Counted from the first letter of the stretch, positions 28,635 to 37,911 are shown. The stretch: DNA of 38,569 nucleotides from Kiritimatiellia bacterium (GCA_017509565.1 JAFWPM010000034.1:1-38569); one strand, 5' to 3'. Numbers and translations are program-made. The notes: generated by a model from the sequence alone, not told the origin.

Positions 28635-29612
28635 CTAGTGGGCGGCGCCGTCCCCCAGCCGCCGCATCAGGGTTAGGAATTTGGCGTCCGGGAGCACTCT
28701 GGAGGCGCGGACAATGCGGCGGGTTTCGAGGAGGCTCGCGCGGCGGCGCCGGTTGATGGCCGGGATTGCCAGAAGGGCGGCGAAGCGTTTCCAGCGCAGT
28801 GCGAGCAGCTGGAGCGCCGCGTAGGCGATGCAGCCAATGGCGAAGGGGAGAAGTATGCGCAAGCGCCCGTAGGACGAGAAGTTCGCGGAGAACGAGAACA
28901 GTATGTTGGCCAGATACTGGCGGATGACAATGTCGTTGTCGAGCCTGCCCGAAGTCATGCCGCAAAGATGCTGGACTGGCTGGGTGGGCACGAACCAGAC
29001 CTCGCCGCCGGAAATCCACACCCTGTGGCAGAAGTCCGTCTCCTCATAGTAGTTCCCGAAGTGCCCGTGGAACAGGAATCCGCCGGCCCTGTCAATCGCC
29101 GAGCGCCTGATCATCATGAATGCGCCCTTTGCCGAGAACACCCTGGCCGGAGCGAGGTTGCCTGGGTCCGGCTTGCCGAACAGCCTGTATCTCTGGCGGC
29201 CATTCCAGCTGAGATCGGAGCCGCACTCGTCAAGCACTCCGCCCAGCCGCGGCAATGTCAGAGTGCCCTGCGCCACGCCGGCTCGGGGATGCGCGTCCAT
29301 GAATCCGACGAGCGTCGCGAATGGGTCGCCATTGACGATGGTGTCATTGTTCAGCAGGCAGACGAACTCCGTGCCGCACAGCGGCAGGCCGAAGTTGTTG
29401 CCGCCGGCGAAGCCAAGGTTCGACGGTGCCGCAAGGTATTTTACAAATGGGTGGCCGGCGCAAATTTCGCGGGTGGACTGGGCGCCGGCGTTGTCCACTA
29501 CAACGCATGGGGGCGCTGGCCTGACGGCCCCGGCGATCGAGTCGAGGCAGTCGCGGAGGAGGTCGTCGCCATTCCATGTCGCTATCAGTATCGTATAGCG
29601 TGGCTGAGCCAT
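28635..29612 (-). CDS. Glycosyltransferase family 2 (rhamnosyltransferase-like)
   Basis: 325 residues. The GT-A fold begins TILIATWNGDDLLRDCLDSI, with VVVDNAGAQST, NLGFAGGNNFG and CLLNNDTIVNGD, where the DxD-type metal site is NNDT. GAFMMIRRSAIDRAGGFLFHGHFGNYYEETDFCHRV carries the acceptor/base region (EETD). Near the C-terminus is a hydrophobic segment (ILLPFAIGCIAYAALQLLAL) followed by an Arg-rich tail, so the enzyme is probably membrane-associated. It is 15 bp downstream of rpoN, with GGAGA before its ATG, and is the last gene of the long leftward unit. The sugar donor cannot be assigned. Confidence 0.88.
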   Translation of the reverse strand: MAQPRYTILIATWNGDDLLRDCLDSIAGAVRPAPPCVVVDNAGAQSTREICAGHPFVKYLAAPSNLGFAGGNNFGLPLCGTEFVCLLNNDTIVNGDPFATLVGFMDAHPRAGVAQGTLTLPRLGGVLDECGSDLSWNGRQRYRLFGKPDPGNLAPARVFSAKGAFMMIRRSAIDRAGGFLFHGHFGNYYEETDFCHRVWISGGEVWFVPTQPVQHLCGMTSGRLDNDIVIRQYLANILFSFSANFSSYGRLRILLPFAIGCIAYAALQLLALRWKRFAALLAIPAINRRRRASLLETRRIVRASRVLPDAKFLTLMRRLGDGAAH

Positions 29613-29627
29613 TGCCCTGTTCTCCGG

Positions 29628-31061
29628 TCATTGCCTGCGGCGCCGCCGGGACGATGTGGGGATGTGGAGTATGTCGCGGTATTTCGCGACTGTCCGGCGC
29701 TTGATGTCAACCCCGCCGCGCACAAGGATGTCGGTCAGCTCCTGGTCGGAATAGGGGTTCTCCGGGTTTTCCCCCTTCACGAGGGAGGCGATCTTTTCCA
29801 TGACCGCCTTGTTGGAAAGGGCCGATGCGCCGTCGCCATCCCCGACCCTGACGCCCGAGGAGAAAAAGTAGCGCAGCTCGAATATCCCGCGCGGGGACCG
29901 CATGTACTTCCCGGCGGCGGCGCGGCTTACCGTGGTTTCGTGGCGCCCGATCTTCGCGGCGACGTCTCCAAGGGTGAGCGGCTTTAGCCGCGAGACGCCG
30001 AAATTGAAGAAATCCTGCTGGTGCTCGACAATCGCCTGCCCGACGCGGAGTATGGTCTCCGAACGCTGCTCCAGACTGCGCGCCAGGGCTTCCGCGCCGT
30101 GCAGGTGTTCGCGGATGTAGCTCTTGTCATCGGCCGACATTGAGTCGTCTTCCAGATATTGCCGCAGGCTTTCGTTGACGACGATGCGCGGCGCGGTGTC
30201 GGCGTCGTACTGCGCGACCCAGCGCCCGGACTTGTCGCGCACGACTTCTATTTCAGGAATCACGTAGTCGGTCGGGGCGATGGCGTCGAACTCCGCCACG
30301 GGGTTAGGGGGGAGCGCCTTGATGAGGGCGATTGCCTCTGACACCGCCTCCCGCGTGGCGCCAAGCCTGGAGGCGATTGCGGCCTCGCGCCCGCCGGCGG
30401 CGAGGTCGTCGATGCAGTCGCGCGCGATTCGCTCCGCCAGCGGCGTCGCGGGGCGCGGGGTGGCGCGCAGCTGGAGGACGATTCGCTCGGAGGCGCTGCG
30501 CGCGGCTATGCCGGGCGGGTCGAATTCGGCCTGCATTTTCGCCAATGTGCGCTCGACGTCGGCTATTGGCGCGCCAGTCACCTCGGCGACTTCGGCGGTT
30601 GTCACCGCCAGCAGCCCGGTGGAGCTCAGGTTCGCCACCAGCGTCTCCGCGATGGACTCCTCCTCAGGAGTGAAGTCGGAGGTGAGGATCTGGCTGCGCA
30701 GGTGCTGCTCCAGCGATACCGGCTGGCGCAGCGACTCGAACATGTAGCGGCGGCGCTCCTCGGCGTCGTCCCCGGCCGGCGCGGGGGACGGCGCGTCGTG
30801 GATCTGGATGTCGTCGTCGTTTTCCGAGGCTTCCGCCTCGGCCTCCAGCCCGTCCCTGTCGATCGGCGGGGCGTCCAGCTCCAGCGATGGCGATACGACC
30901 TCCTCGATGGCCGGGTTTGATTCAGCCTCCTCGCGGATTTTCTGCTCAAGCGCCATCAGCGGAAGCTGGAGTATGTCGAGCGACTGCCGCTGAAGCGGCG
31001 ACATCGTCATCGTCTGCTTCTGGCGCTGCGACTGGTGGAGGCTTAGTGACTGGATGGGCAT
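29628..31061 (-). CDS. rpoN: RNA polymerase sigma-54 factor
   Basis: 477 residues. Region I is the N-terminal Gln/Leu-rich part (SLSLHQSQRQKQTMTMSPLQRQSLDILQLPL) that binds activators. Acidic region II follows (EASENDDDIQIHD), then the core-binding domain, the HTH (LTLGDVAAKIGRHETTVSRAAAGKYM), and the RpoN box, which matches the family signature (RRTVAKYRD). The start overlaps the end of ybeY by 19 bp. Its activators (NtrC-type AAA+ proteins) are not in this window. Its position after the pilin cassette may be only an inherited gene order. Confidence 0.95.
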   Translation of the reverse strand: MPIQSLSLHQSQRQKQTMTMSPLQRQSLDILQLPLMALEQKIREEAESNPAIEEVVSPSLELDAPPIDRDGLEAEAEASENDDDIQIHDAPSPAPAGDDAEERRRYMFESLRQPVSLEQHLRSQILTSDFTPEEESIAETLVANLSSTGLLAVTTAEVAEVTGAPIADVERTLAKMQAEFDPPGIAARSASERIVLQLRATPRPATPLAERIARDCIDDLAAGGREAAIASRLGATREAVSEAIALIKALPPNPVAEFDAIAPTDYVIPEIEVVRDKSGRWVAQYDADTAPRIVVNESLRQYLEDDSMSADDKSYIREHLHGAEALARSLEQRSETILRVGQAIVEHQQDFFNFGVSRLKPLTLGDVAAKIGRHETTVSRAAAGKYMRSPRGIFELRYFFSSGVRVGDGDGASALSNKAVMEKIASLVKGENPENPYSDQELTDILVRGGVDIKRRTVAKYRDILHIPTSSRRRRRQ

Positions 31062-31552
31062 TTTTGTGAATGTTTGCGGTTGCCGCCGGTTGCCGCCGGA
31101 GGCAATCGAATGTCCTCGATGAGCTTCCCGGCGTCATCGCCAAGTTCGGCCAGCCAGCGGCGCTCGCGGCGGTGCATCGCCGTGCGCCGCGCCGGGGTGT
31201 CGTCGTCGCGGCCGGAGAGGTGGTCGAAGGCGTGCGCGATGTAGTAGGCCAGCTCAAGCGACGGGTTCTCGGGACGCTGGGCCACCGCGCATTCGACGTT
31301 GACTACAATCTCCGCCGAAGGCTCGTCCTCGACCCCCGGTATCGGCTCGCAGGGAAGGGTGATCACATCCGTCGGGCCGGAGTGGCCGACCGCGGCCTCG
31401 TTCACCGGGGCGATGCCGGCGTCGTCGCACAGGATTACCGTCACCTCGCCAATCTTCACGCCGGCCATTCCCGCGAGCCTGCGGGCAACCGAAACCATGT
31501 CCTTCCGTCGCGGCTTTGCCATGTGCTGGCGATTTTCGATTTCGACACGCAT
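31043..31552 (-). CDS. ybeY: Endoribonuclease YbeY (rRNA maturation factor)
   Basis: A metal-dependent RNase that acts in 16S rRNA 3'-end processing and ribosome quality control. 169 residues from ATG 31552. NEAAVGHSGPTDVITLPCE and SAEIVVNVECA match the family. The zinc motif normally reads His-x3-His-x5-His; here it is HAFDHLSGRDD, with His about 107, His about 111 and Asp about 117 in the third ligand place. Asp can bind zinc, so activity may be kept. The start is preferred to upstream in-frame codons, which lie in the stem-loop and low-complexity region. It overlaps rpoN by 19 bp. Confidence 0.85.
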   Translation of the reverse strand: MRVEIENRQHMAKPRRKDMVSVARRLAGMAGVKIGEVTVILCDDAGIAPVNEAAVGHSGPTDVITLPCEPIPGVEDEPSAEIVVNVECAVAQRPENPSLELAYYIAHAFDHLSGRDDDTPARRTAMHRRERRWLAELGDDAGKLIEDIRLPPAATGGNRKHSQKCPSSH

Positions 31553-31560
31553 TGTGGCTC

Positions 31561-31591
31561 GGTTCCCGCGGGCGCCCCCGTCTCGGGAACC
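31561..31591 (-). promoter_or_regulatory. Stem-loop in the gap between the GspK-like gene and ybeY
   Basis: GGTTCCCG (31561-31568) and CGGGAACC (31584-31591) form a perfect 8-bp stem that ends 8 bases before the ybeY ATG. No U-tract follows, so it is not a simple terminator. It could be an RNA-processing site or could limit ribosome access to ybeY. Confidence 0.35.
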
Positions 31592-31601
31592 CCGCGCTCG
31601 A

Positions 31602-34600
31602 CTACTCGTCGAATATCTTGAAGAACTGGACGAAATACGGGTAGTTGCCATCGTCGTCCGGTTCCGTGTCCCGCCATATCTGCGCGTACGCCGCGCGCGA
31701 CGCTAGGGTGGTGCCTAGGTCGTTGCGGACGTCGCTGCGGCCGAAGAACGGCGTGAACGCCTCGCCCCTGACGATGATCGAGAGGTTTACGCCGCGCGTG
31801 GAGAAGAGCCCGCATGAGTTGCGGATCGCCGCCTCGCGCCTCGCGTTTGTCGTGAAGAAACCCGTGATGGCCTGCTTCTCGTCGTTCTCAAACTCGTCGC
31901 CGTTCCTGTCGAGGCAGTCGAACATCCAGCCAAGCATGGAGGTCCTGCCGCGGAGCTTGATGTCGTCGGCCGGGTTGTCCAGGACCGGCGTGTCGGGGTC
32001 CACGTGGTGCCAGGTCTTTGCAAGGAGGCGGCCAAGCGACTCCGCGGTCTTCTCGTCAACGGTGACCATGTTCGACGACTTGAAGCCGTCGATGCTGTCC
32101 TCCTCGTCGTTTACGGCCATGCCGTTGAACACGGAGGCGAGCGCGATCGGGTCGGTGGAATTTATGTTGACAAGGCCGCGCACAGGTTTTTTGCGCCCGG
32201 AGAAGAAGTCGAGGACGTTGTGGAACGGGCGCTTTGATGGCAGCGCGTTGTAGAGCGACAGCTCAGGCTCTGTTTCGCTTTCCTGGAATTTTTCGCTTTC
32301 CTTTTCGTACCCGCACAGCCTGATTGTCGCGTAAGGCCCGATTGGCAGCCAGCCAAGCTCGCCGGCGGTGTCGATCCCGTCGTTCCTGACGACCATCTGG
32401 TGGAATGGTTCGCCCATGTCGCCGGCGAACTTCAGCCCTTCGCCCGGCCAGCTGACGCTGTCCACAACGCCCTTGAATTCGTCCTGGAGCCAGTTCTTGC
32501 CGCTGTCGTCCGTCAGGAACTCGCGCTGGAAGGCGGAAAAGCCCGAGGTCCAGTCGTCCGGGTCTTCGCCGCCGTTGTAGCCGATGAAGTATTCCTCGCC
32601 GCCCTCGCCGAAGAATTCGGGTTTGTTCTTGTCCTTGAACTTGCTCTGGAATTCCTTGAAGGCCGAGTGGTTGTCCGAACCCATCAGGCCAACCAGGTAG
32701 TCGGTCGCGTCGATGCCAAGGTCGGAGAGCCTCCTGTCGTACATCGCGGTGTCCGGGGCGCAGTGGGAGGAGAGGGCGGTAAGGGTGTTGGCGTCCTCGT
32801 CGCCGGCGTCGGAGTATGAATACATGCAGGCGAAGCGCGGGTCGATCTTCTCGCCCCAGATGACGAAGTTCACCGTCCTCTTCTTGATCTTGTAGTCGGG
32901 GCCGTCACCCTGCCGCTTCAGCGCCACCGCCGCCTCATCAGTGGAGTAGACCTCATCCCCCGTCTCCTCTGGCTCATCGGCGAACGCGCGCTTGACGCCG
33001 CCGTCGTCGCCCGTGGTGTCGTAGTACGCGGTCAGCCATTGGCGGTCGGCCGCGCCGGAGCTTTCGTATGCGCCGGGGTCGCCGGGGACGCGGTTGACGG
33101 TCACCCCCGCAAGGGTCTTGACGGAGCCGGCGGCGCAGACGTAGATGGAATCCGGGAGCTGGATCATCTTTTTCTCCTTGTCCTCATTGGAGATGGCCTT
33201 GGGATCCTCGATTGCCTCCGGCAGGTCGTTTGTGACGGTTACCGAGGGGATGTCGAAGCCGAAGGCGCCCTTGTCGAGGAACGATTCCGTGCGCTTGAAG
33301 AAGACGTCGGTCCCGTCCTTCACCCTGGAGAAATGCTGGCCGCCGCTGGATTGGATTTTCTCCGCGTACTTGGCCCACACCTCATCGAAGTCGCCGCCCT
33401 CCATGTAGATGCCGAGCTTGCCCTCCGCGGAGCCCTCCGAGGCCGCGTCGCCATCCGCCGTTTCGGCGCCTGGGTCGGAAAGCTGGTAGGAGAACGCGGT
33501 CTTGCCGTTAACCTCGATCGTGAAGGCGACGTGCTCGCCGTCGAAGACATCCGCCTTGATCTCGGGGAGTCCAAGCTCCGGGTCGGCCTCCTGGACGACC
33601 TTGTCCTTTTCGTAGACTTCCTCGCGTGTAATCGAGATGAGCGCCATGAAGCCGTTGAACAGCGGCACTGCCTCGGTGACGGGGCGGGCGAACTTCTGCT
33701 CGTCCACGGAGAGGAATGAGATTGAGTCGTCGTAGGCCGGTTCGTCGTCCTTGTCGGCGTAGTCGATGAGGCCGAGGTAGGCCCAGAGCGCCTGTTCGGA
33801 CACCTTGTCGGCCTTCAGGGTGAAGGCGCCGGCCTTCCCGCCGCAGACCGTGCAACTGGAATCGGAGCAGGCGGCGTCGCTTATGTCCCTGCGCTTGCTC
33901 CGGAAGATGGTTGAAGACGCCGTCAGCCCGGACATCCAGAAACCGGCCATGATCGCCGCCTTGTGGCGCTTGAGCGACTTGATGTGTTCATCATCGCCGT
34001 CGCCGCCGATGCATATCTTGTTCTTGAATGGGAACCTGCCATTGGCGAAGATGTCGTTGTAGTCGGAGGCCGAAACTACATTCGTCGGGATGCGGTCGGG
34101 GGCGGAGAAGTTGAATGCCGAGTATGCGGCGCCGCTGGCGAAGTATTCGAGCAATTCCCCAGTTTCCGGGTCGTTGCCTTTGTTGTTGAGGGCGAGGATT
34201 TCGGCGACGGTGCCGAAGTTGCCGCCCCTGTTGGTCTCCTTGAGCTTCTTGATTGCCTCCTCATAATCTTCTTTTGGCTTGTTAGTAATTCGAATGTTTT
34301 CATTGCCTTTTCCGCTCTTTCTGTCGTTGTTGCGGGCGAAGAGGCGGGAGACCGGGACGATTTCGGAAGCCGAAGAGCCGAAGCCGCGCCTTTTGTCGGG
34401 GCCGTCGGCGCATATCGCCGGGATGTCCAGGTAGCCGGAGGTGTTGAAGGCCATGAAGGCGTAGCGCCCGATGACGTTGTTCATGTTTATGATGTTCGTG
34501 CCGCCGGTCATCGGCACCCATTCCGGCGCAATCCTGTCCCTTGTCTCCTCCGGGTGTTTTTTGTTGAGGTTGTCCGGCGTCGAGTAGTATTGCGCGTAGG

Positions 34601-35117
34601 CGCGGTGGCGGATGCCCTTGGAGAGGTAGCGCGCCATCTGGTCGGTGAAAAGCCTGGCCGGGGCCCTGCGGGACTCCTGTCCTTTCACAAGCTTGTGGTC
34701 GGCGGAGCCGAAGGTGTCCTTCCAGAAGTAGTTCGTCCGGGCGTCCGACGCCCCGTAGCCGCCGCTGTCGAGCGGCAGCCTCGGCTGGGTGGGGCAGCGC
34801 CAGACCAGGTTCTCGCGGTCGATCTGCTCGTTGTTGTAGTGGGTCCCGTCCTTGTCCCAGTGCGGGTAGCGGTTCGTTCCGATGTTCTGGTCAATCGCGG
34901 CGATCGCGTATGCTAGGGCGCTCTTCGCCGTCTGGCGCGCCATCGTCGTGTTGCGGGCGTTGGCCGAACTCGCGCGCTCGATGCGCATCATGATCGCGAA
35001 GGTGATGCTACTTATGACAAGCAGGGCGATGAGGCCCAGGACTATCACCAGCGCCATGCCCGAACGCGCGGACTGCGCGGATGACTTTTGAAGAACTGAT
35101 TCGTTGGAGATAGACAT
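31602..35117 (-). CDS. Giant GspK/PilX-like prepilin-cassette protein (resembles Verru_Chthon cassette protein A)
   Basis: 1171 residues. The start at 35117 (MSISNES) lies downstream of the 7-bp repeats at 35173-35214, which would otherwise be translated. A short basic leader precedes RSGMALVIVLGLIALLVISSITFAIMM, a type-IV-pilin-like hydrophobic helix, then RIERASSANARNTTMARQTAKSALAYA as in GspK/PilX proteins. GLVNINSTDPIALASVFNGM resembles the NxNTA motif of GspK, and the C-terminus has NLSIIVRGEAF..LASRAAYAQIWRD. Ordinary GspK has about 330 residues; the size matches the large 'A' protein of Verru_Chthon cassettes. A Cys-rich loop (CSDSSCTVCGGK) may bind metal. The five upstream prepilins fit a minor-pseudopilin tip complex. 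Family call moderate; role inferred. Confidence 0.7.
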   Translation of the reverse strand: MSISNESVLQKSSAQSARSGMALVIVLGLIALLVISSITFAIMMRIERASSANARNTTMARQTAKSALAYAIAAIDQNIGTNRYPHWDKDGTHYNNEQIDRENLVWRCPTQPRLPLDSGGYGASDARTNYFWKDTFGSADHKLVKGQESRRAPARLFTDQMARYLSKGIRHRAYAQYYSTPDNLNKKHPEETRDRIAPEWVPMTGGTNIINMNNVIGRYAFMAFNTSGYLDIPAICADGPDKRRGFGSSASEIVPVSRLFARNNDRKSGKGNENIRITNKPKEDYEEAIKKLKETNRGGNFGTVAEILALNNKGNDPETGELLEYFASGAAYSAFNFSAPDRIPTNVVSASDYNDIFANGRFPFKNKICIGGDGDDEHIKSLKRHKAAIMAGFWMSGLTASSTIFRSKRRDISDAACSDSSCTVCGGKAGAFTLKADKVSEQALWAYLGLIDYADKDDEPAYDDSISFLSVDEQKFARPVTEAVPLFNGFMALISITREEVYEKDKVVQEADPELGLPEIKADVFDGEHVAFTIEVNGKTAFSYQLSDPGAETADGDAASEGSAEGKLGIYMEGGDFDEVWAKYAEKIQSSGGQHFSRVKDGTDVFFKRTESFLDKGAFGFDIPSVTVTNDLPEAIEDPKAISNEDKEKKMIQLPDSIYVCAAGSVKTLAGVTVNRVPGDPGAYESSGAADRQWLTAYYDTTGDDGGVKRAFADEPEETGDEVYSTDEAAVALKRQGDGPDYKIKKRTVNFVIWGEKIDPRFACMYSYSDAGDEDANTLTALSSHCAPDTAMYDRRLSDLGIDATDYLVGLMGSDNHSAFKEFQSKFKDKNKPEFFGEGGEEYFIGYNGGEDPDDWTSGFSAFQREFLTDDSGKNWLQDEFKGVVDSVSWPGEGLKFAGDMGEPFHQMVVRNDGIDTAGELGWLPIGPYATIRLCGYEKESEKFQESETEPELSLYNALPSKRPFHNVLDFFSGRKKPVRGLVNINSTDPIALASVFNGMAVNDEEDSIDGFKSSNMVTVDEKTAESLGRLLAKTWHHVDPDTPVLDNPADDIKLRGRTSMLGWMFDCLDRNGDEFENDEKQAITGFFTTNARREAAIRNSCGLFSTRGVNLSIIVRGEAFTPFFGRSDVRNDLGTTLASRAAYAQIWRDTEPDDDGNYPYFVQFFKIFDE

Positions 35118-35172
35118 TGCGTCGTCCTTGCTGTTCAGGCGGCCTTCACGCGGCCGCGGATTTGTTCCCGCC

Positions 35173-35214
35173 ATCTTGAATCTTGAATCTTGAATTTCAA
35201 ATTTCAAATTTCCG
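35173..35214 (-). repeat. 7-bp tandem repeats between two prepilin genes
   Basis: Six heptamers in register: ATCTTGA three times, ATTTCAA twice, then ATTTCCG. They are AT-rich in a GC-rich genome and sit in the 102-bp gap upstream of the giant GspK-like gene. A similar 7-bp array lies at 38547-38567, upstream of the first prepilin gene. Confidence 0.85.
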
Positions 35215-35219
35215 ATTCC

Positions 35220-35699
35220 TCACGGCGCGAGCGTCCTGCACACGGGGAGGGCCACCGAAGTCTCGAACGAGGTCAGGTTGCGGTCGTTGCCCGTCTGCCT
35301 GGTGCTGTTGAAGGAAAGGCGGAACGGCGTCCCCCAGGGGTCGAGGACGGGGCCGTTTCCAGTGTAGTTCAGGAAAACCACGCCGTGCTCGTTGTCGGAA
35401 TGGTCGGGGTTGGTGAGCGGTTCGAGCATGTTGGAGGTCACGGTGATCCCTGTCTGCCCGTCCACGCCGCTCGGCCACTCCTGGTAGAGGACGAAATACT
35501 GCTCCCAGGCGCTGATCATCTGGCGCAGCTGGGTCTCGGCCTTTGTGCGCTTGGCCAGGGCGCGGGCGCGGGTGAGCCCGCCGAACGACGCCATCATCAG
35601 CAGGGCGATGATCGTGATTACGGTCAGGAGTTCCGGAAGCGTGAAGCCGGCGCGTGAAATGCGCGCCTGCTGTAATGTGGATCTGGAATTGCTGCTCAT
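35220..35699 (-). CDS. Prepilin-like protein 5 (type II secretion/type IV pilin family)
   Basis: 159 residues. The prepilin peptidase site is G|FTLPELLTVITIIALLMM, with the Glu at +5 and a leader of about 18 residues. The first helix continues to about 45 (RARALAKRTKAETQLRQM). The globular part has WPSGVDGQTG and DPWGTPFRL; that last motif resembles the calcium-binding region of GspG-type major pseudopilins. This makes it the most GspG-like of the set. Its start is 2 bp after the stop of prepilin 4. Confidence 0.85.
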   Translation of the reverse strand: MSSNSRSTLQQARISRAGFTLPELLTVITIIALLMMASFGGLTRARALAKRTKAETQLRQMISAWEQYFVLYQEWPSGVDGQTGITVTSNMLEPLTNPDHSDNEHGVVFLNYTGNGPVLDPWGTPFRLSFNSTRQTGNDRNLTSFETSVALPVCRTLAP

Positions 35700-35701
35700 G
35701 G

Positions 35702-36322
35702 CTACTGCCTTTTCTCGCCGACGTAGATGTCGTCGCGCGTCCCGAAGCGCCTGTCGGGGCCGGCGCACTGGCCGCTTACCGCCGAGGCGTGGCTGGTGTT
35801 GCGGATCGACGCCTGGATCGCGACCCTCTCCGGGTAGTCCGCGTTGCCGTCGATCTCGAACTTGAAGGAGTCGAGGGGCGAGGTCGTCGGGTGGTTGAGG
35901 CGCGATTCGGCCTTGTTGCCGCGCTTCCACTTGCCATTGTCGCCGACCTCCCAGTCCACGCACGTCCTCGTGACGGCGGAACCGCTGAAGGTGTACTTGA
36001 TGTTCTGGACGAGGGTGCCCTCGGTCGCGTTGCCGGAGGTGGCGAAGAACTGGATTTCGGAGGAGGTGAACTTCGACTTCCCGTCGCTGTCGGAAATGTC
36101 GGCGAGCGCCGGATATTCGGACGGGTCTATCGCCTGGGAGAGGTCGCGCGAAATCATGCCCATGATGTTGCGCAGGGTGGCCTGGCTCTGGACGCGGTCC
36201 TCGCCGGTCTGGAAGGCCGCGCTCTGCTGCTGGAAGACCATGGAGACCATCACCACTATGACGAGCAGGATGGCGGTGGAGATCAATACTTCGATTAGCG
36301 AGAAGCCAGACTTGCTGTTCAT
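35702..36322 (-). CDS. Prepilin-like protein 4
   Basis: 206 residues with a very short leader: MNSKSG|FSLIEVLISTAILLVIVVMVS, a canonical prepilin cleavage site with Glu at +5. The helix is followed by RVQSQATLRNIMGMISRDLSQAI, as in GspJ/PulJ minor pseudopilins, and a beta-rich C-terminal part ending in RFGTRDDIYVGEKRQ. It overlaps prepilin 3 by 4 bp (ATGA). The Verru_Chthon 'C' or a GspJ-like role is the nearest comparison, by helix pattern only. Confidence 0.85.
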   Translation of the reverse strand: MNSKSGFSLIEVLISTAILLVIVVMVSMVFQQQSAAFQTGEDRVQSQATLRNIMGMISRDLSQAIDPSEYPALADISDSDGKSKFTSSEIQFFATSGNATEGTLVQNIKYTFSGSAVTRTCVDWEVGDNGKWKRGNKAESRLNHPTTSPLDSFKFEIDGNADYPERVAIQASIRNTSHASAVSGQCAGPDRRFGTRDDIYVGEKRQ

Positions 36323-36996
36323 ATTTCCGTTCCGCTGAAGATGTCGTCCACGTCCGGCTGGAACACGAGGTCCAGGACGAACGGTGTGTTCAGGAATGGG
36401 TCGGCGTCGCGCCTGTCGGTCGCCCAGACTATGACGCGCCTCACCTTGTTCGTCGCCCTGTTCTTGGGCGACTGGTTGCCAACCGGGTTGCCGAAGTAGA
36501 TCGGCGTTTCGACCGGGGAGAGCTGGATGACGTACCGGACGCTGTCGCGCGAGGTGTTGAGCTGCTCGATGAGTTCTCCATCCACGTCGGTCCGCCACAG
36601 CTTCGCGTTGCCGCCGGACGTCCCGGAGCCGAAGCTCTGCCTCACGTCTTCCATGTCGATTTTGAGCCGCTTCCTGTTGCGGCCGACGACGTATGAATTC
36701 TTCGGGAGGACTTCGGCGATGAACCTCTTGTCGTCGTTCCAGGTCTCCCAGTCATGGATTTTTGCGGCCTTCGCCTCGATGTTGCCGAGGACGTCCAGCG
36801 CGAACATCGTCTGCGCCGTGTCGGAAAGCGCGTTGTTCTCAAGGCGGAGTCCGACGGGGAAGAAGGACAGCAGCCCGCCTATGGCCGATGAAAAGAGAAT
36901 CAGGACCATGCTGATCTCTATGAGCGTGAAGCCAGAGCGCGATGCGCCGTGCGGCGCTTCGTGCCCGACCCTGTTTTTCGCCTTCTTTTCTGGCAT
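36319..36996 (-). CDS. Prepilin-like protein 3
   Basis: 225 residues. A 22-residue basic leader (MPEKKAKNRVGHEAPHGASRSG) is followed by FTLIEISMVLILFSSAIGGLLSFFPVGL, with Glu at +5. The FPVGL.LE.NALSDTAQTMFA stretch resembles Verru_Chthon 'B'/GspI-like minor pilins, in which a Pro-Gly break follows the helix. AGAGG lies about 7 bases before the ATG. The rest is beta-rich and not recognised. Confidence 0.85.
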   Translation of the reverse strand: MPEKKAKNRVGHEAPHGASRSGFTLIEISMVLILFSSAIGGLLSFFPVGLRLENNALSDTAQTMFALDVLGNIEAKAAKIHDWETWNDDKRFIAEVLPKNSYVVGRNRKRLKIDMEDVRQSFGSGTSGGNAKLWRTDVDGELIEQLNTSRDSVRYVIQLSPVETPIYFGNPVGNQSPKNRATNKVRRVIVWATDRRDADPFLNTPFVLDLVFQPDVDDIFSGTEI

Positions 36997-37056
36997 CTGG
37001 GAACCTCTTCTGAAACAAATGGGACGTTGGCGCGCCTTGCCGGGGCTGCGCGCGGG

Positions 37057-37911
37057 CTATTTTGTCCCGTATGCGATTTCCTGTTTGCGGTGCGCCTTGC
37101 CGACGGCTTCCGTCACCTCTATCGTGGCGCCGTTCCGGTCGTTGCTGCCTGCGCCGCCGACTGTCCCGTCCGGGTAGAAGAGTATCCAGAAGGAGTCGGA
37201 GGCCGTGTCCTTCTCGCCGCCGCTCTTCAGCTCGTAGGTGAAGTTGTTGGGTAGGACGACGCGGTCGGCGATCTCGAAGCCGTATGCGCTCCCGGTGGGC
37301 CAGGAGGACGAGTTGATGGACGGGCTGTCGTCGTCGTCATCGCTCTTCGAAATCAGGATGACCGGATACCAGTAGCGGTTGCCCATCCCGTCGGCCGCAA
37401 GGTCGCCGCGGCCGTTCTGGCTGCCGACCTTGTTGTCGGCGCCCTTGAAGGTCTGGGCGTAATCCTCGTTGGCCTCGCTTGCCTCTTCGTTCTTGTGCGA
37501 GATTTTGTCGACGACGAAGGTCTTGCCGGTCTTGAAGTTGAACACCTTCATCGTGTTGCCGCCGTCTTCGGTTTCCGCGACGTCGGAGTAGCAGTCGGCG
37601 AAGCCGTTGCCGCTCTTCGGCACAAAGGACACGTAGCCGGCGACCTGGAATACCGAGGCGGCGTATTCGCCGGAGTCGGTGCCGTTCGGTGCGATCATTA
37701 CCGCTGTCATGCGCCCGTCCATGCAGGCGTGCTGGCGCGCGTATTCCATCACATTGTAGGGCAGCTGCGTGGCGGCGTTGATGGCCGCGCCGCGGCGCAT
37801 GCCGAAGCCGCTGGCGACGACGATTGTCGAAATCAGTATCATTACGCCCATCACCGTGAGAAGCTCGATGAGCGTGAAGCCGGAACGGCCAGTATCCCTA
37901 GTACTTCGCAT
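37057..37911 (-). CDS. Prepilin-like protein 2
   Basis: 284 residues. The leader MRSTRDTGRSG precedes FTLIELLTVMGVMILISTIVVASGFGMRRG (Glu at +5). The long globular part contains an acidic SDDDDD run about two-thirds along and ends IEVTEAVGKAHRKQEIAYGTK. Its start overlaps the stop of prepilin 1 by 14 bp, so translation is coupled. This size and helix pattern resemble GspH/FimT-like minor pseudopilins, or Verru_Chthon 'D'; the assignment is tentative. Confidence 0.85.
   Translation of the reverse strand: MRSTRDTGRSGFTLIELLTVMGVMILISTIVVASGFGMRRGAAINAATQLPYNVMEYARQHACMDGRMTAVMIAPNGTDSGEYAASVFQVAGYVSFVPKSGNGFADCYSDVAETEDGGNTMKVFNFKTGKTFVVDKISHKNEEASEANEDYAQTFKGADNKVGSQNGRGDLAADGMGNRYWYPVILISKSDDDDDSPSINSSSWPTGSAYGFEIADRVVLPNNFTYELKSGGEKDTASDSFWILFYPDGTVGGAGSNDRNGATIEVTEAVGKAHRKQEIAYGTK

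Noticed and set aside
35118-35207. N-terminal extension of the giant GspK-like protein from 35207
   Set aside because: The extra residues translate the 7-bp repeat array and would put a non-pilin leader of about 50 residues before the hydrophobic helix.
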